A stretch of 64,000 bases of DNA. It comes from Granulosicoccus sp045110515. Its GTDB lineage: Bacteria; Pseudomonadota; Gammaproteobacteria; Granulosicoccales; Granulosicoccaceae. Positions 19,673-29,534 of this stretch are shown here, piece by piece. The notes under the pieces are model-generated. The model was not told where the DNA came from, did no database searches, and saw only the letters and a program-made list of their open reading frames with translations. The position numbers were made by a program, and so were the translations under genes. Position 1 is the stretch's first letter, and each line of letters starts with the position of its first letter. The stretch lies in NCBI GenBank assembly GCA_045110515.1, contig JBGCGD010000040.1:31380-95379 (forward strand), in the 5' to 3' direction.

Positions 19673-20896
19673 ATGACTTTCGAAATCGCATTAACTGGAA
19701 TAAACGCAGCTTCGGTTGAGTTGAATTCCATATCGAACAATATCGCAAACAATGCAACTACCGGTTTCAAGCGATCAAGTATTGAATTCGCTGATGTCTA
19801 TGCAACAAGTGCTTTCGGCGCTGCAAATCCAGCTACCGGTCAAGGTGTAAGGGTTTCGAATATTCGCCAAGAGTTTTTACAGGGTGATTTAAGTTTCACA
19901 ACACGAAACCTCGACTTAGCGGTAGAAGGCCAAGGAATGTTCCGATTAGAAAACGGAGGCAGCGCTATATATACACGGGCAGGCAACTTCGGACTTGATC
20001 GTGAAGGCTACATAGTTAATAACAAAGATCAAAAGTTGACAGGCTATGGCGTTGATGGAGATGGTGAAATCACACCGATCCAACAAACCTTAAGAATTGA
20101 TTACGCGGATATACAACCTCACGTTACTTCTAGCGTTGAGCTACAGATGAATCTTGACATCAAAGCGGATGTACTCCCCCCGTTTAATATTAATGATGGC
20201 GGAACGTTTAATTTCTCTACATCGGTTTCAATTTACGATTCTCTTGGCGCTTCACAAGTAGCAAACGTCTACTTTAGAAAGGATGCACCCAACACTTGGA
20301 CGGCCTTTACTGCAGTTGACGGCGTGGAAATCAGCCAAGTGGGCGGTGACGAAATTAGTTTCGACTCCTCCGGCCAGGTAATTGGAGTTAATGGCACAAC
20401 GGATACCACATTCGCAACCAATACCTTTAACCCAGCTTCAGGCGCTAACCCTATGGGTTTCACCATCGACGTGAGCGAAATTTCACAATTCGACAATGCA
20501 TTTGGCGTTAATAAGATCACCCAGGACGGTTTTTCTGCTGGAAGACTTGAGGACTTCGACATTGACCCAACGGGCGTGTTGTTTGGAAGGTTTTCTAATG
20601 GGCAATCCAAAATAATGGGACAAGTCACCTTGACTAGTTTCCCAAATCAACCAGGTCTCAATCAAGTCGGTGACACGAGTTGGGCAGAGTCTTATGACTC
20701 TGGTCAACCAGCAACAGGGGTTCCCAATAGCGCCAGCTTAGGTAGCTTGCAATCTGGAGCTCTAGAGGGTTCGAACGTAGACCTAACTTCTGAACTAGTG
20801 GCCATGATCGGAGCACAAAGGAGTTTTCAAGCCAATGCACAGGTCATTAGTACCGGTGACACAATTACCCAAACAGTGATTAACATCAGGCGATAA
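19673..20896 (+). CDS. flgE: Flagellar hook protein FlgE
   Basis: A 407-residue hook subunit of ordinary length. The N-terminal motif (SVELNSISNNIANNATTGFKRS) and C-terminal helix (GSNVDLTSELVAMIGAQRSFQANAQV) that form the hook core are both present, with FlgE-type D1/D2 beta domains between. AAAGGTAG lies just before the ATG. It polymerises outside the cell under the FlgD cap to form the universal joint; length is set by FliK (43406-45232). Confidence 0.97.
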   Translation: MTFEIALTGINAASVELNSISNNIANNATTGFKRSSIEFADVYATSAFGAANPATGQGVRVSNIRQEFLQGDLSFTTRNLDLAVEGQGMFRLENGGSAIYTRAGNFGLDREGYIVNNKDQKLTGYGVDGDGEITPIQQTLRIDYADIQPHVTSSVELQMNLDIKADVLPPFNINDGGTFNFSTSVSIYDSLGASQVANVYFRKDAPNTWTAFTAVDGVEISQVGGDEISFDSSGQVIGVNGTTDTTFATNTFNPASGANPMGFTIDVSEISQFDNAFGVNKITQDGFSAGRLEDFDIDPTGVLFGRFSNGQSKIMGQVTLTSFPNQPGLNQVGDTSWAESYDSGQPATGVPNSASLGSLQSGALEGSNVDLTSELVAMIGAQRSFQANAQVISTGDTITQTVINIRR

Positions 20897-20910
20897 CCCG
20901 GTAATACCTT

Positions 20911-21648
20911 ATGGATAAGATGATGTACGTAGCCATGTCAGCAGCTCGGCAGGTTATGATTAAACAAGGAACCAATAATCACAACCTAGCCAATATCAAT
21001 ACGACTGGGTTCAAGGCAGACATTGACAGTTTTAAGTCAATGCCTGTGTATGGACCCGGTCACCCGGGCCGGGTATACAGTGAAGATAGCCGGTCCGGAA
21101 TTGATCATACTGAGGGGCAACTCATCAGCACTGGCTCAGCACTTGACATTGCTGTTAACGGTGATGGATTCATTGCTGTACAAAACGAAGATGGCTCTGA
21201 AGCTTATACCCGAGATGGAAGCTTGCGAGTCACAGCACAAGGAATGCTTGTAACATCCGCCGGCCACCCAGTAATGGGTGAAGGTGGACCTATTACGTTG
21301 TCACCCTATGACGATTTACTAATAGGTAGCGATGGAACGATAACAATTCATCCTTTAGGGCAAGCTGGAGGTGAACTTGCAGTGATTGACCGTATTAAAT
21401 TGGTCAATCCGGAAAAAGACACGGTAGAGCGGTCAAAAAACGGATTGTTCACAACAGCTAACGACGATGAACCGGCCGATGCAAGTGTCACTTTAGCAAC
21501 TGAATCACTAGAGACGAGCAACGTTAACTCTGTGGCTGCACTTGTAAACATGATTGACCTATCAAGACAGTTTGAAGCACAAGTGAAAATGATGAGCGCC
21601 GCTGAAGACAACGATGTTGCTGCAGCTCAACTTCTGAAAATGAGTTAG
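20911..21648 (+). CDS. flgF: Proximal rod protein FlgF
   Basis: A 245-residue rod protein. It begins with the FlgF signature MDKMMYVAMSAARQVM and the NHNLANINTTGFKAD motif, and ends with the rod helix ETSNVNSVAALVNMIDLSRQFE. FlgF joins the FlgB/FlgC part of the rod to the FlgG distal rod. It starts 14 bases after flgE and is followed by an 81-base gap before flgG in which I see no clear signal. Confidence 0.96.
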   Translation: MDKMMYVAMSAARQVMIKQGTNNHNLANINTTGFKADIDSFKSMPVYGPGHPGRVYSEDSRSGIDHTEGQLISTGSALDIAVNGDGFIAVQNEDGSEAYTRDGSLRVTAQGMLVTSAGHPVMGEGGPITLSPYDDLLIGSDGTITIHPLGQAGGELAVIDRIKLVNPEKDTVERSKNGLFTTANDDEPADASVTLATESLETSNVNSVAALVNMIDLSRQFEAQVKMMSAAEDNDVAAAQLLKMS

Positions 21649-21729
21649 TCAACTTTGTAAAAAGTCTATACGGCGGGGAATTGACTTCCCACTTGACTGA
21701 AACGAACGATAACACGGAAAAATCTGTAC

Positions 21730-22515
21730 ATGAACGGAGCACTTTGGACTGCAAAGACGGGGCTTGACGCACAGCAGACGCGCATGCAAGTCATTTCGAA
21801 CAATCTTGCAAATACGAATACAACCGGTTTCAAAAGAGACAGAGCCGTGTTTCAGGATCTGTTGTATCAAACGGTACGTCAGCCTGGCGCACAGTCTTCT
21901 CAAAACACTCAGCTTCCCTCAGGCTTAAGCACGGGTACGGGTGTAAGGGTTGTGTCTACAGAAAAACTTCACTCACAAGGCAATCTGTCTAAAACAGACG
22001 ATCCAATGGATCTAGCGATCCAAGGTAGAGGTTTCTTTGAAGTGCTTACCCCGGATGGCAATGTTGCCTACACACGCGATGGATCATTCCAGGTCGACTC
22101 ATCGGGTCAAATGGTAACAGCGACCGGCTACACCCTCCAACCAGGCATAACAATTCCGGAAAACTCTAGCGGTGTCACTATAGGGCAGGATGGCACTGTC
22201 AGTGTAATTCAGCCAGGTAGCGCATCTGCAAGTGTGATTGGAGTTATTAGCTTAAGTGACTTCATCAACCCTTCTGGATTACAAGCCAAAGGAGGAAACC
22301 TTTTTCAAGAAACGGCCGCTAGTGGTGCCCCGCTACAGGGAACGGCAGGCATTGGAGGGCTTGGCTCACTAATCCAGGGCTCAGTCGAGACATCCAACGT
22401 CAACATCGTAGAAGAACTTGTAAGCATGATTGAAACGCAGCGTGCCTACGAGATTAGCTCAAAAGCTATCTCTACTACTGATGGAATGCTGCAATACATC
22501 AACAATAACCTGTAG
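21730..22515 (+). CDS. flgG: Distal rod protein FlgG
   Basis: A 261-residue protein of standard FlgG length. The N-terminus (ALWTAKTGLDAQQTRMQVISNNLANTNTTGFKRD in part) and the C-terminus (TSNVNIVEELVSMIETQRAYEISSKAI in part) match the distal rod subunit closely. FlgG forms the drive shaft that runs through the FlgI and FlgH rings. Its stop is immediately followed by the flgH start. Confidence 0.97.
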   Translation: MNGALWTAKTGLDAQQTRMQVISNNLANTNTTGFKRDRAVFQDLLYQTVRQPGAQSSQNTQLPSGLSTGTGVRVVSTEKLHSQGNLSKTDDPMDLAIQGRGFFEVLTPDGNVAYTRDGSFQVDSSGQMVTATGYTLQPGITIPENSSGVTIGQDGTVSVIQPGSASASVIGVISLSDFINPSGLQAKGGNLFQETAASGAPLQGTAGIGGLGSLIQGSVETSNVNIVEELVSMIETQRAYEISSKAISTTDGMLQYINNNL

Positions 22516-23193
22516 ATGATTAAGATGCGCACCTTGCTGATACTTTCTCCCCTTCTGCTCAGTGCTACGGCTTGTTCGACAGTGCCTACAGTAGAACCTG
22601 ATTTCACGCCTGCTGAGCCGAGTATCGTGATCACAGATGATCGTCAAAATGGATCGATCTATAAAGTCACGAATAACAGATTCTTCTTCGAAGATATCCG
22701 AGCAAGGCGCGTAGGTGATGTGATAAACGTCATTCTCGACGAACGTACAGATGCCACAAAATCAGCTAGCACTAACGCAAATCGAGGAACCTCGATTGGA
22801 ATTCCAAGCCCTACCCTCTTTGGAGGATCGTTAACTGCAAAAGGTAGAGATCTTCTATCTAATGATATTTCGGCCAGTACCGACTTTGCGGGAACCGCAG
22901 ATAGCAGTCAAAGTAATCGCTTAAACGGAAGCGTTGCCGTAGTAGTAGACCGAGTACTCCCCAACGGCAACCTATGGATTAGAGGCCAAAAGAACTTAAC
23001 CCTCAACCAAGGAAGCGAAGTGGTGCGAGTCTCCGGGTTGATTCGATCGGTTGATATAACACCGGAGAATACAATTCAGTCTAACCAAATCGCTGACGCT
23101 AGCATAACTTATGGTGGTACTGGATTACTTGCCGACAGTAATCGAGCAGGCTGGATGACTCGTCTGTTTACCAGCAATCTCTGGCCTTTCTAA
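22516..23193 (+). CDS. flgH: Flagellar L-ring lipoprotein FlgH
   Basis: A 225-residue outer-membrane lipoprotein that forms the L-ring bushing. The N-terminal signal LLILSPLLLSATAC carries the lipid Cys (about residue 20). The conserved core includes the DIRARRVGDVINVILDERTDA stretch, GSVAVVVDRVLPNGNLWIRG and the RVSGLIRSVDITPENTI segment. The ATG directly follows the flgG stop, indicating coupled translation; a second ATG lies three codons in and would serve equally well. Confidence 0.96.
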   Translation: MIKMRTLLILSPLLLSATACSTVPTVEPDFTPAEPSIVITDDRQNGSIYKVTNNRFFFEDIRARRVGDVINVILDERTDATKSASTNANRGTSIGIPSPTLFGGSLTAKGRDLLSNDISASTDFAGTADSSQSNRLNGSVAVVVDRVLPNGNLWIRGQKNLTLNQGSEVVRVSGLIRSVDITPENTIQSNQIADASITYGGTGLLADSNRAGWMTRLFTSNLWPF

Positions 23194-23203
23194 GTTGACT
23201 CAC

Positions 23204-24334
23204 ATGAAACTCTATCAAAGTGCGATATCGTCAACTTTATACTTGCTGATATGTATTTTTTTCGCTCTAGGATCAACATCCGCAGCGCATGCAGAGCGAA
23301 TAAAAGATCTTGCAAGTATTGAAGGTGTTCGTGACAATCCCCTGCTTGGCTACGGACTGGTTGTAGGCTTAGACGGGACCGGTGATTCAACCTCAAGCGT
23401 AACGTTTACTGAACAAAGCTTGCGTAGCATGCTTACACAGTACGGAGTTACTGTGCCGCCTTCTATAAAGCTACAACCTAAGAACGTTGCCGCCGTATCT
23501 ATTCACGCTGTATTACCACCATTCGCCAAGCCTGGGCAAAAAATAGACGTGACCGCCTCCTCGTTAGGCAATTCGAAGTCACTAAGGGGTGGAACTCTAC
23601 TCATGTCCCCACTTCGAGGAGCCGATGGGCAGGTATACGCAATCGCACAAGGCAACCTTGCTGTCGGCGGCTTAGGTATCTCTGGTGCGGACGGTTCGTC
23701 ACTCGCGATCAACGTTCCCAGTGTGGGCAGGATTCCAAATGGGGCGACCGTTGAAAGAGCGGTTCCAAACCCTTTCGCGAACGGCCAGGAAATCGTGTTT
23801 AATTTACATCAGCCTGATTTCACCACAGCAAGACGCGTTGTCGATGCTATCAATCTAGCTTTAGGCTCTGTTGATGCCAAGGCTATTGATGCAGTATCCA
23901 TCTCGGTCCAAGCACCAACCGACGCATCAAAACGAGTTGCTTTCGTCGGATACTTAGAAGAAATTGACGTAAAACCCGGTGAAGGTGCCGGTAAAATTAT
24001 CGTTAATTCTCGAACTGGCACCATTGTTATTGGAAATCACGTGACGGTGGGACCCGCTGCTGTCACTCACGGGAGCCTAACAGTAACCATAAAAGAAAAT
24101 ACAAGCATCAGCCAACCAGCACCCTTATCTAACGGTGTCACTGCCGCTCAACAGGACTCCAACATTTTGGTAGAAGAGGAAGCAAACCGAATGTTCGAAC
24201 TTAATCGTGGGACAACCCTGTCGGAGATAGTTCAAGCAATCAATGGTGTTGGCGCTGCCCCCGGAGATTTAGTTGCTATCCTAGAAGCCTTGAAACAGGC
24301 TGGCGCTCTTCGCGCACAGTTAATCGTTATCTAA
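23204..24334 (+). CDS. flgI: Flagellar P-ring protein FlgI
   Basis: A 376-residue periplasmic ring protein. I use the ATG at 23204; the frame opens at a TTG three codons earlier, but the ATG directly precedes the signal peptide (hydrophobic LYLLICIFFALG, cleavage after AHA). The mature start ERIKDLASIEGVRDNPLLGY and the LVVGLDGTGD motif are diagnostic of FlgI. Its C-terminus has LNRGTTLSEIVQAINGVGA. It assembles around the rod with help from FlgA. Its stop overlaps the flgJ start (TAATG). Confidence 0.97.
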   Translation: MKLYQSAISSTLYLLICIFFALGSTSAAHAERIKDLASIEGVRDNPLLGYGLVVGLDGTGDSTSSVTFTEQSLRSMLTQYGVTVPPSIKLQPKNVAAVSIHAVLPPFAKPGQKIDVTASSLGNSKSLRGGTLLMSPLRGADGQVYAIAQGNLAVGGLGISGADGSSLAINVPSVGRIPNGATVERAVPNPFANGQEIVFNLHQPDFTTARRVVDAINLALGSVDAKAIDAVSISVQAPTDASKRVAFVGYLEEIDVKPGEGAGKIIVNSRTGTIVIGNHVTVGPAAVTHGSLTVTIKENTSISQPAPLSNGVTAAQQDSNILVEEEANRMFELNRGTTLSEIVQAINGVGAAPGDLVAILEALKQAGALRAQLIVI

Positions 24335-25356
24335 TGGCAGGGCTCTCTCCAGTGGCGCAACCTGAGCTTTCTGCCCTGATACAAATTCAGGGTGGAGCCT
24401 CTAACAAAGGCACCCTGAACGCTATGAGAAGCTTACAAAATGCTTCTGAAAGCAAGATCAATAATGGGAGCTCAAGTAATTCTGAATTCTCAGCGAATGA
24501 CAAAAAAACAGTTGAGACAGCCAAAAAATTTGAAGCCCTACTGATTCATAGCATGTTGAAGAGCATGCGTAAAACCACTATGGCAGAGAATACGACTAAT
24601 CAGCGTGCAATGTACGACGACATGCTGGACAAGCAACTGGCCGATACAATGGTAGAGGCAGGTGGGCTCGGAGTGGTCGAACAATTGCTGACACAATTGG
24701 ATCCTAACCGTACACAGGGAGAACCGAAGCCCTTAGATACTACGGACAGACAGAAACTGCGAGAGTTAGTCTCAGGCAGTGAAAAACCTCTATCGGTATC
24801 CACTCCTGACAATCCATCTACGACCAACATATCGAAACTAGCAATGGCATCAGGCCTATGGTCCAGCGAGATTCCAAGTGATAGGAAAGACTTCAGACAC
24901 GAATTTACTGAACCACTAAAGTATCATGCTCACAGAAGCGCCGAGCGCCTTGGTACTTCTCCTAACGCAATATTGGCCATAGCCGCACTTGAAACCGGTT
25001 GGGGGCGAAGCTTGCCTACAGATTCGCAGGGCACTACCACCAACAACTACTTTGGCATAAAAGCCTCGTCTAACGATACACGCTACGCTGAGAATCTCAC
25101 TAAAGAATTCATAGATGGTGATTTAAAAACGATTCGGGCGAAGTTCAAATCCTATGATAGCGTTGCCGATAGCGTATCTGGATTCGCAGATTTCATCATT
25201 GATAATCCGCGCTATTCGAAGGCGATTGAGCATGCAGGTGATCCTGAGAGATTTCTTACAGAGCTTCACAAAGCAGGCTACGCAACAGATCCACGCTATG
25301 CCGAAAAGGCAATAAGCATACTGCATCAAATTAATAAGCAGTCGGCGCAACTATGA
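24334..25356 (+). CDS. flgJ: Bifunctional rod cap / peptidoglycan hydrolase FlgJ
   Basis: A 340-residue two-domain FlgJ. Residues ~60-120 are the rod-binding part (FEALLIHSMLKSMRKT, then MYDDMLDKQLAD). Residues ~190-335 are a GH73 glucosaminidase with the catalytic ALETGWG motif (Glu220) and the FKSYDSVADSV segment. It caps the growing rod and opens the peptidoglycan for it. The fused hydrolase form is typical of beta- and gammaproteobacteria. The ATG overlaps the flgI stop and the end overlaps flgK by 4 bases. Confidence 0.97.
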   Translation: MAGLSPVAQPELSALIQIQGGASNKGTLNAMRSLQNASESKINNGSSSNSEFSANDKKTVETAKKFEALLIHSMLKSMRKTTMAENTTNQRAMYDDMLDKQLADTMVEAGGLGVVEQLLTQLDPNRTQGEPKPLDTTDRQKLRELVSGSEKPLSVSTPDNPSTTNISKLAMASGLWSSEIPSDRKDFRHEFTEPLKYHAHRSAERLGTSPNAILAIAALETGWGRSLPTDSQGTTTNNYFGIKASSNDTRYAENLTKEFIDGDLKTIRAKFKSYDSVADSVSGFADFIIDNPRYSKAIEHAGDPERFLTELHKAGYATDPRYAEKAISILHQINKQSAQL

Positions 25357-27242
25357 CGGACATACTAAACACGGGGAAATCGGCTTTATTTGCATTTCAG
25401 AGAGCGCTTGCAACGACTTCTCATAACATTGCAAACGTCAATACTGAAGGCTATTCCAAGCAGCGGGTTACATTTGAGTCCACCAATATAGGGCACCGTG
25501 ACTTCGAGTACATTGGTACCGGGGTCAATGTTGCGGATATCGAAAGAATTCATGATCAATTTGCCACGATCAGAGTAAACGACACAACCAGTGAGCATGC
25601 TGAGCAAGAAACAAGCTTCCAAATGGCAAGTCGGTTAGACAACCTTGTCGCCGCTGATGGCATCAGCGTCTCTCCTGCAATGAACGAATTTTTTAACGCT
25701 TTACAAGATGCCAGTGCAAATGCATCCTCTATTACTTCTAGGGGTATTGTTTTAGATAAAGCTGATCAGCTGGCTCAACGTTTTCAGTCTCTTCAAGCTC
25801 AATTCGACGACGCACAGGTTGAAACTAACTCAAGAATGAAAGCTGCGGTCAGCAATGTTAACGAATTTGCGACAACAATTGCACAAATAAACGTTGAAAT
25901 CGTTAGCACTGGTAGAGCTCGCCAACTTCATTCTGCAAACAGCCTACTCGACCAGCGTGATCAGCTTGTCGCAGAACTCTCGAAACATGTACAAGTCAAC
26001 ACCGTTACTATGGATAACGGAGCGATGAATGTATACATAGGGAAAGGTGTTCCTCTGGTAACGGCTGGAACAGCTCAGGCGATTACTACAGCACCTGATG
26101 ATACATACCCAGACAGACTTCAAATACTTCTAGGTGAAGGCAATCAGCAAATCAACCTCGATGCGCAGATTCAAGGCGGCGAAATCGGTGGCCTAAACGA
26201 CTTTACCGCAAATACGCTATATCCAGCAATGCAAGAGCTTGGTCGCTTGTCTCTCGTTATGGCTAGTTCTCTTAATGAGCAGCATAGTAAAGGTATTGAT
26301 GCGAATGGTGATGTTGGTCTGGCAATGTTCAATTCAACGGATCCGCTAGTATATTCAAGTAGTAAAAATACAGGCTCAGGAGTTGTCAGCGCATCAATCG
26401 ATGACGTTTACGCCCTCGAAGCTTCCGACTATCTCCTCCACTTTGATGGTGCAAATTTTACAGCCACAAGATCATCCGATGGAGTGCAAACTACCGGAAC
26501 AATGCCTCTGACTCTAGACGGCTTAAATTTGTCGATAACAGGTACACCAAGCGCAGGGGACACATTCGTGATTTCTGCCACTAACCGAGCAGCTGGATCA
26601 TTTAGTACAACATTAAACGATCCAGAAAAACTAGCTTTGGCTAGTCGTCTTTCTACATCCTCTGATATCAACAACATTGGTGATTCAAAAATAAGTCCTG
26701 CGACTGTTACAGACCCCCTTTCAGTATCATTGACGAATCCTATCGATATTGTTTTCAATACCGACAGTACTTTCGACATTGTAGATGTAAATTCAGGATC
26801 AACGTTATCATCCAACGTCGTCTATACCCAGGGTGACACCATTGCTCTAAACGGTTGGGAAGTCGAAATAAGCGGTGTGGCTCGAGCTGGTGATACGCAT
26901 CGAATTACAAATAACAACAGCGGACAAGGTAACAATGTAAACGGCTTAGCACTTTTTGATATGCAGTCCAGCAACATTGTCGATGGCAATCAAAGTTTCA
27001 ACGACGCCTACGGTGAAATGGTTTCGGGTGTGGGAACTCGCACTAATACCGCTGAGGTACGAACTCAGGCACTTGAATCCTTGAAGAGTACTGCCATTGA
27101 TCGCCAACAATCGTCCCAAGGTGTAAGTCTGGACGAAGAGGCCATTGATTTAACTCGATATCAGCAGGCTTATCAAGCATCAGCGCAAATCATAGCGACT
27201 GCTGATACGCTCTTTCAGTCCATCCTGGGTGCAGTAAGATGA
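25353..27242 (+). CDS. flgK: Hook-filament junction protein FlgK (HAP1)
   Basis: A 629-residue junction protein. The N-terminus (FQRALATTSHNIANVNTEGY) and C-terminus (LDEEAIDLTRYQQAYQASAQ) are the conserved FlgK core helices; the middle is beta-rich and variable. It forms the first ring between hook and filament. FlgN (15655-16074) is its expected chaperone. It overlaps flgJ by ATGA and flgL by ATGA, so the three are tightly coupled. Length is within the family range of roughly 450-680. Confidence 0.96.
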   Translation: MTDILNTGKSALFAFQRALATTSHNIANVNTEGYSKQRVTFESTNIGHRDFEYIGTGVNVADIERIHDQFATIRVNDTTSEHAEQETSFQMASRLDNLVAADGISVSPAMNEFFNALQDASANASSITSRGIVLDKADQLAQRFQSLQAQFDDAQVETNSRMKAAVSNVNEFATTIAQINVEIVSTGRARQLHSANSLLDQRDQLVAELSKHVQVNTVTMDNGAMNVYIGKGVPLVTAGTAQAITTAPDDTYPDRLQILLGEGNQQINLDAQIQGGEIGGLNDFTANTLYPAMQELGRLSLVMASSLNEQHSKGIDANGDVGLAMFNSTDPLVYSSSKNTGSGVVSASIDDVYALEASDYLLHFDGANFTATRSSDGVQTTGTMPLTLDGLNLSITGTPSAGDTFVISATNRAAGSFSTTLNDPEKLALASRLSTSSDINNIGDSKISPATVTDPLSVSLTNPIDIVFNTDSTFDIVDVNSGSTLSSNVVYTQGDTIALNGWEVEISGVARAGDTHRITNNNSGQGNNVNGLALFDMQSSNIVDGNQSFNDAYGEMVSGVGTRTNTAEVRTQALESLKSTAIDRQQSSQGVSLDEEAIDLTRYQQAYQASAQIIATADTLFQSILGAVR

Positions 27243-28444
27243 TTAGCTCACGCCTACCGTCGAACTATATTGTTTCTCAAATAGCGTCTGACATTGTCAG
27301 CAAACAGTATGAGCTAGCACAGGTTCAAGAGCAAATTTCGTCTGGAAAAAAGGTTAATCGTCCATCTGATGAACCCGCCTATTCTGCGCGTATATTAAGT
27401 ATGCGTGAAGCAACATCCAAATTAGAACAGTATGACCGGAATTCCTCCGCAGCAGAGTCGCAACTATCTCTGGAGGAAGGAGCCCTTGACGGTGTAGTCA
27501 ATAACATCAATAGAATTCGTGAGCTGGCATTAACTGCAAATAACGGAATCGTTAACGAAACAACACGCCAAGCCATTCATGCTGAAGTAAAACTACAATT
27601 GGATGAACTATATACGCTAGCAAACTCGCGAGACAGTTTTAATAATTTCATATTTGGCGGTAACAACAATCAATCAACTCCTTTCTCCAAAGGAGAGCCC
27701 GTTGTTTACTCAGGAAGTGATGATGCTAGCGAGATGCCTATAGGCTTGGGTCGAAAAGTCAAAACAGGCGACTCCGGACTGGACGTTTTTATGAGAATTC
27801 GAAACGGTAACGGTACGTTTGTAACCTCGCTGAACCCAGCAAATACAGGCAGCGGAACCATATCCCAGGGATCGGTTACCGATACAACTGCCTACGACAG
27901 AGATACTTACAGGGTTCAATTCACCAGCTCTACGACCTACGATGTAATAAACGATACCACCGGAGCGACAGTTAGCACCTCGAACACGCATACCGACACA
28001 GGCCCTATCGAATTCAATGGAATCCGTACCGTCATCTCTGGCGTACCTGAACCAGGAGATAGTTTTACAATTGAACCAAGCAAAAACCAAGATCTATTCA
28101 GCACAGTGTCAAAATTCATTAGCGCACTAGATCAGACGCCCACAACGAGCTCTGATACTGCAAAATACACTCAAGCTGTAAACGATGCCATTCTAAACCT
28201 TGATACTGGTCTCGACCATATCAACAATATACGATCGGGTGTGGGAGCAAGACTAAATAGTATTGACAGTAGCCGAGAACAGAACAGCAACGTTCAATTG
28301 CAAATAGAGCGAGTACTAACAGACGTGGAAGATATAGACATCGCCGAAGCGGTTACGAATTTGCAAACTCAAGCAAACTCTTTGGAGATTCTGCAAAAAT
28401 CCTTTTCTCGAATAGAAGGTCTTTCGCTATTCAATTATATGTAA
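27239..28444 (+). CDS. flgL: Hook-filament junction protein FlgL (HAP3)
   Basis: A 401-residue flagellin-like protein. The N-terminus has QEQISSGKKVNRPSDEPAYS, which marks FlgL, and the C-terminus has the DIAEAVTNLQTQANSLEILQ helix. It forms the second junction ring on which the filament grows. It starts inside flgK (ATGA overlap). After its stop there are 197 bases before fliC, containing a T-rich stretch at about 28491-28507, so transcription may partly stop here. Confidence 0.95.
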   Translation: MISSRLPSNYIVSQIASDIVSKQYELAQVQEQISSGKKVNRPSDEPAYSARILSMREATSKLEQYDRNSSAAESQLSLEEGALDGVVNNINRIRELALTANNGIVNETTRQAIHAEVKLQLDELYTLANSRDSFNNFIFGGNNNQSTPFSKGEPVVYSGSDDASEMPIGLGRKVKTGDSGLDVFMRIRNGNGTFVTSLNPANTGSGTISQGSVTDTTAYDRDTYRVQFTSSTTYDVINDTTGATVSTSNTHTDTGPIEFNGIRTVISGVPEPGDSFTIEPSKNQDLFSTVSKFISALDQTPTTSSDTAKYTQAVNDAILNLDTGLDHINNIRSGVGARLNSIDSSREQNSNVQLQIERVLTDVEDIDIAEAVTNLQTQANSLEILQKSFSRIEGLSLFNYM

Positions 28445-28573
28445 AAAGCCGAACAGTCCACAACCAAGCACTTAAAAGTACGCTTACTGCATATTTTTCT
28501 TTTTTCAGACTGAAGACTCGCAGCATACATCCGATACAGCCCTCATGAGCGCAATGTTCTCACCAACGAGCAC

Positions 28574-28600
28574 TTTAGGATAAGACGCGCCATTCGATAA
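28574..28600 (+). promoter_or_regulatory. Possible sigma-28 (FliA) promoter for fliC
   Basis: TTTAGGAT, 11 bases, then TTCGATAA, 41 bases before the fliC ATG. The second box matches 6 of 8 of the consensus GCCGATAA; the first matches only 4 of 8 of TAAAGTTT. Flagellin genes are usually sigma-28 dependent, and a class III promoter is expected in this 197-base gap, but this match is modest. Confidence 0.35.
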
Positions 28601-28641
28601 TAACAAGGACCCGTATTATCTCTTAGAGGATTTAGAAAGAC

Positions 28642-29460
28642 ATGCCACAGACTATCAATACAAATGTAATGTCGTTGACTGCTCAGCGTAACCTGAACAG
28701 CTCACAGTCAACACTTGCTACATCCATGCAACGTCTTAGCTCTGGCCTTCGGGTAAACAGTGCAAAGGATGACGCGGCTGGCCTAGCCATCGCAGAACGC
28801 ATGAATACACAAGTTCGCGGCATGAATGTCGCTATGCGTAACGCGAATGACGGAATTTCACTTGCTCAAACAGCGGAAGGTGGTTTGCAGGAAGTAAACA
28901 ACATGCTACAACGCATGCGTGAGCTGGCTGTCCAGTCAGCAAACGGCACCAACTCGACAGCCGATAGAGCCAATCTGAATGCTGAATTTACAGCGTTGAA
29001 CTCAGAAATTGCTCGAATCGCCGAAACCACGACCTTCAATGGTGCAGCGGTTCTTAATACTTCAGGATCTGCGGCAAACGTGTCATTTCAGGTTGGTGCT
29101 AACACGACAGCTGGAAACACGATTACCGTGTCAATGAAAGATATTGACGCAATCTCCGGTGCATCTATCGCAACAGTAAGTGCTACTAACACAGCTATTT
29201 CTTCAATCGATGCAATGATTGGCACTGTGACAACCGCACGAGCCGATTTCGGTGCCGTACAGAGTCGTTTCGAAAGTACTATTAACAACCTACAGGTTGG
29301 TATGGAAAACCAAGCCGCGGCCCGAGGCCGAATTATGGATGCTGATTTCGCAGTTGAAACAGCTAACATGACCCGTTCTCAAATATTGCAGCAAGCTGGT
29401 AATGCGATGGTCTCGCAGGCGAACTCTGCACCGCAAAGTGTATTGCAGCTACTGGGATAA
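28642..29460 (+). CDS. fliC: Flagellin
   Basis: A 272-residue flagellin consisting essentially of the D0/D1 core. The N-terminus has SLTAQRNLNSSQSTLATSMQ and RLSSGLRVNSAKDDAAGLAI; the C-terminus has ARGRIMDADFAVETANMT and ends SAPQSVLQLLG. Only about 60 residues separate the two core halves, so the surface D2/D3 domains are missing, as in other short bacterial flagellins. It forms the filament; FliS (30830-31213) is its export chaperone. AGAGGA lies 12 bases before the ATG. It is separated from neighbours by a 197-base upstream gap and a strong hairpin downstream, as expected for a highly expressed single-gene unit. Confidence 0.98.
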   Translation: MPQTINTNVMSLTAQRNLNSSQSTLATSMQRLSSGLRVNSAKDDAAGLAIAERMNTQVRGMNVAMRNANDGISLAQTAEGGLQEVNNMLQRMRELAVQSANGTNSTADRANLNAEFTALNSEIARIAETTTFNGAAVLNTSGSAANVSFQVGANTTAGNTITVSMKDIDAISGASIATVSATNTAISSIDAMIGTVTTARADFGAVQSRFESTINNLQVGMENQAAARGRIMDADFAVETANMTRSQILQQAGNAMVSQANSAPQSVLQLLG

Positions 29461-29479
29461 ACACTCAGTAGTAACGCAA

Positions 29480-29508
29480 CTGCCTGGAGGTAAACCCCCT
29501 CCAGGCAG
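29480..29508 (+). terminator. Strong hairpin between fliC and fliD
   Basis: CTGCCTGGAGG (29480-29490), a 7-base loop and CCTCCAGGCAG (29498-29508) form a perfect 11-bp GC-rich stem 20 bases after the fliC stop. No T-run follows, so it may be a partial terminator or an mRNA-stabilising 3' end that lifts flagellin above fliD expression. Confidence 0.6.
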
Positions 29509-29534
29509 TCGCGATAAATTAAAGGGGTAACAAT

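Noticed and set aside
21365..21380. Sigma-54-like sequence TGGAGGTGAACTTGCA inside flgF
   Set aside because: It lies within coding sequence 350 bases before flgG, matches 8 of 11, and encodes conserved residues; likely chance.
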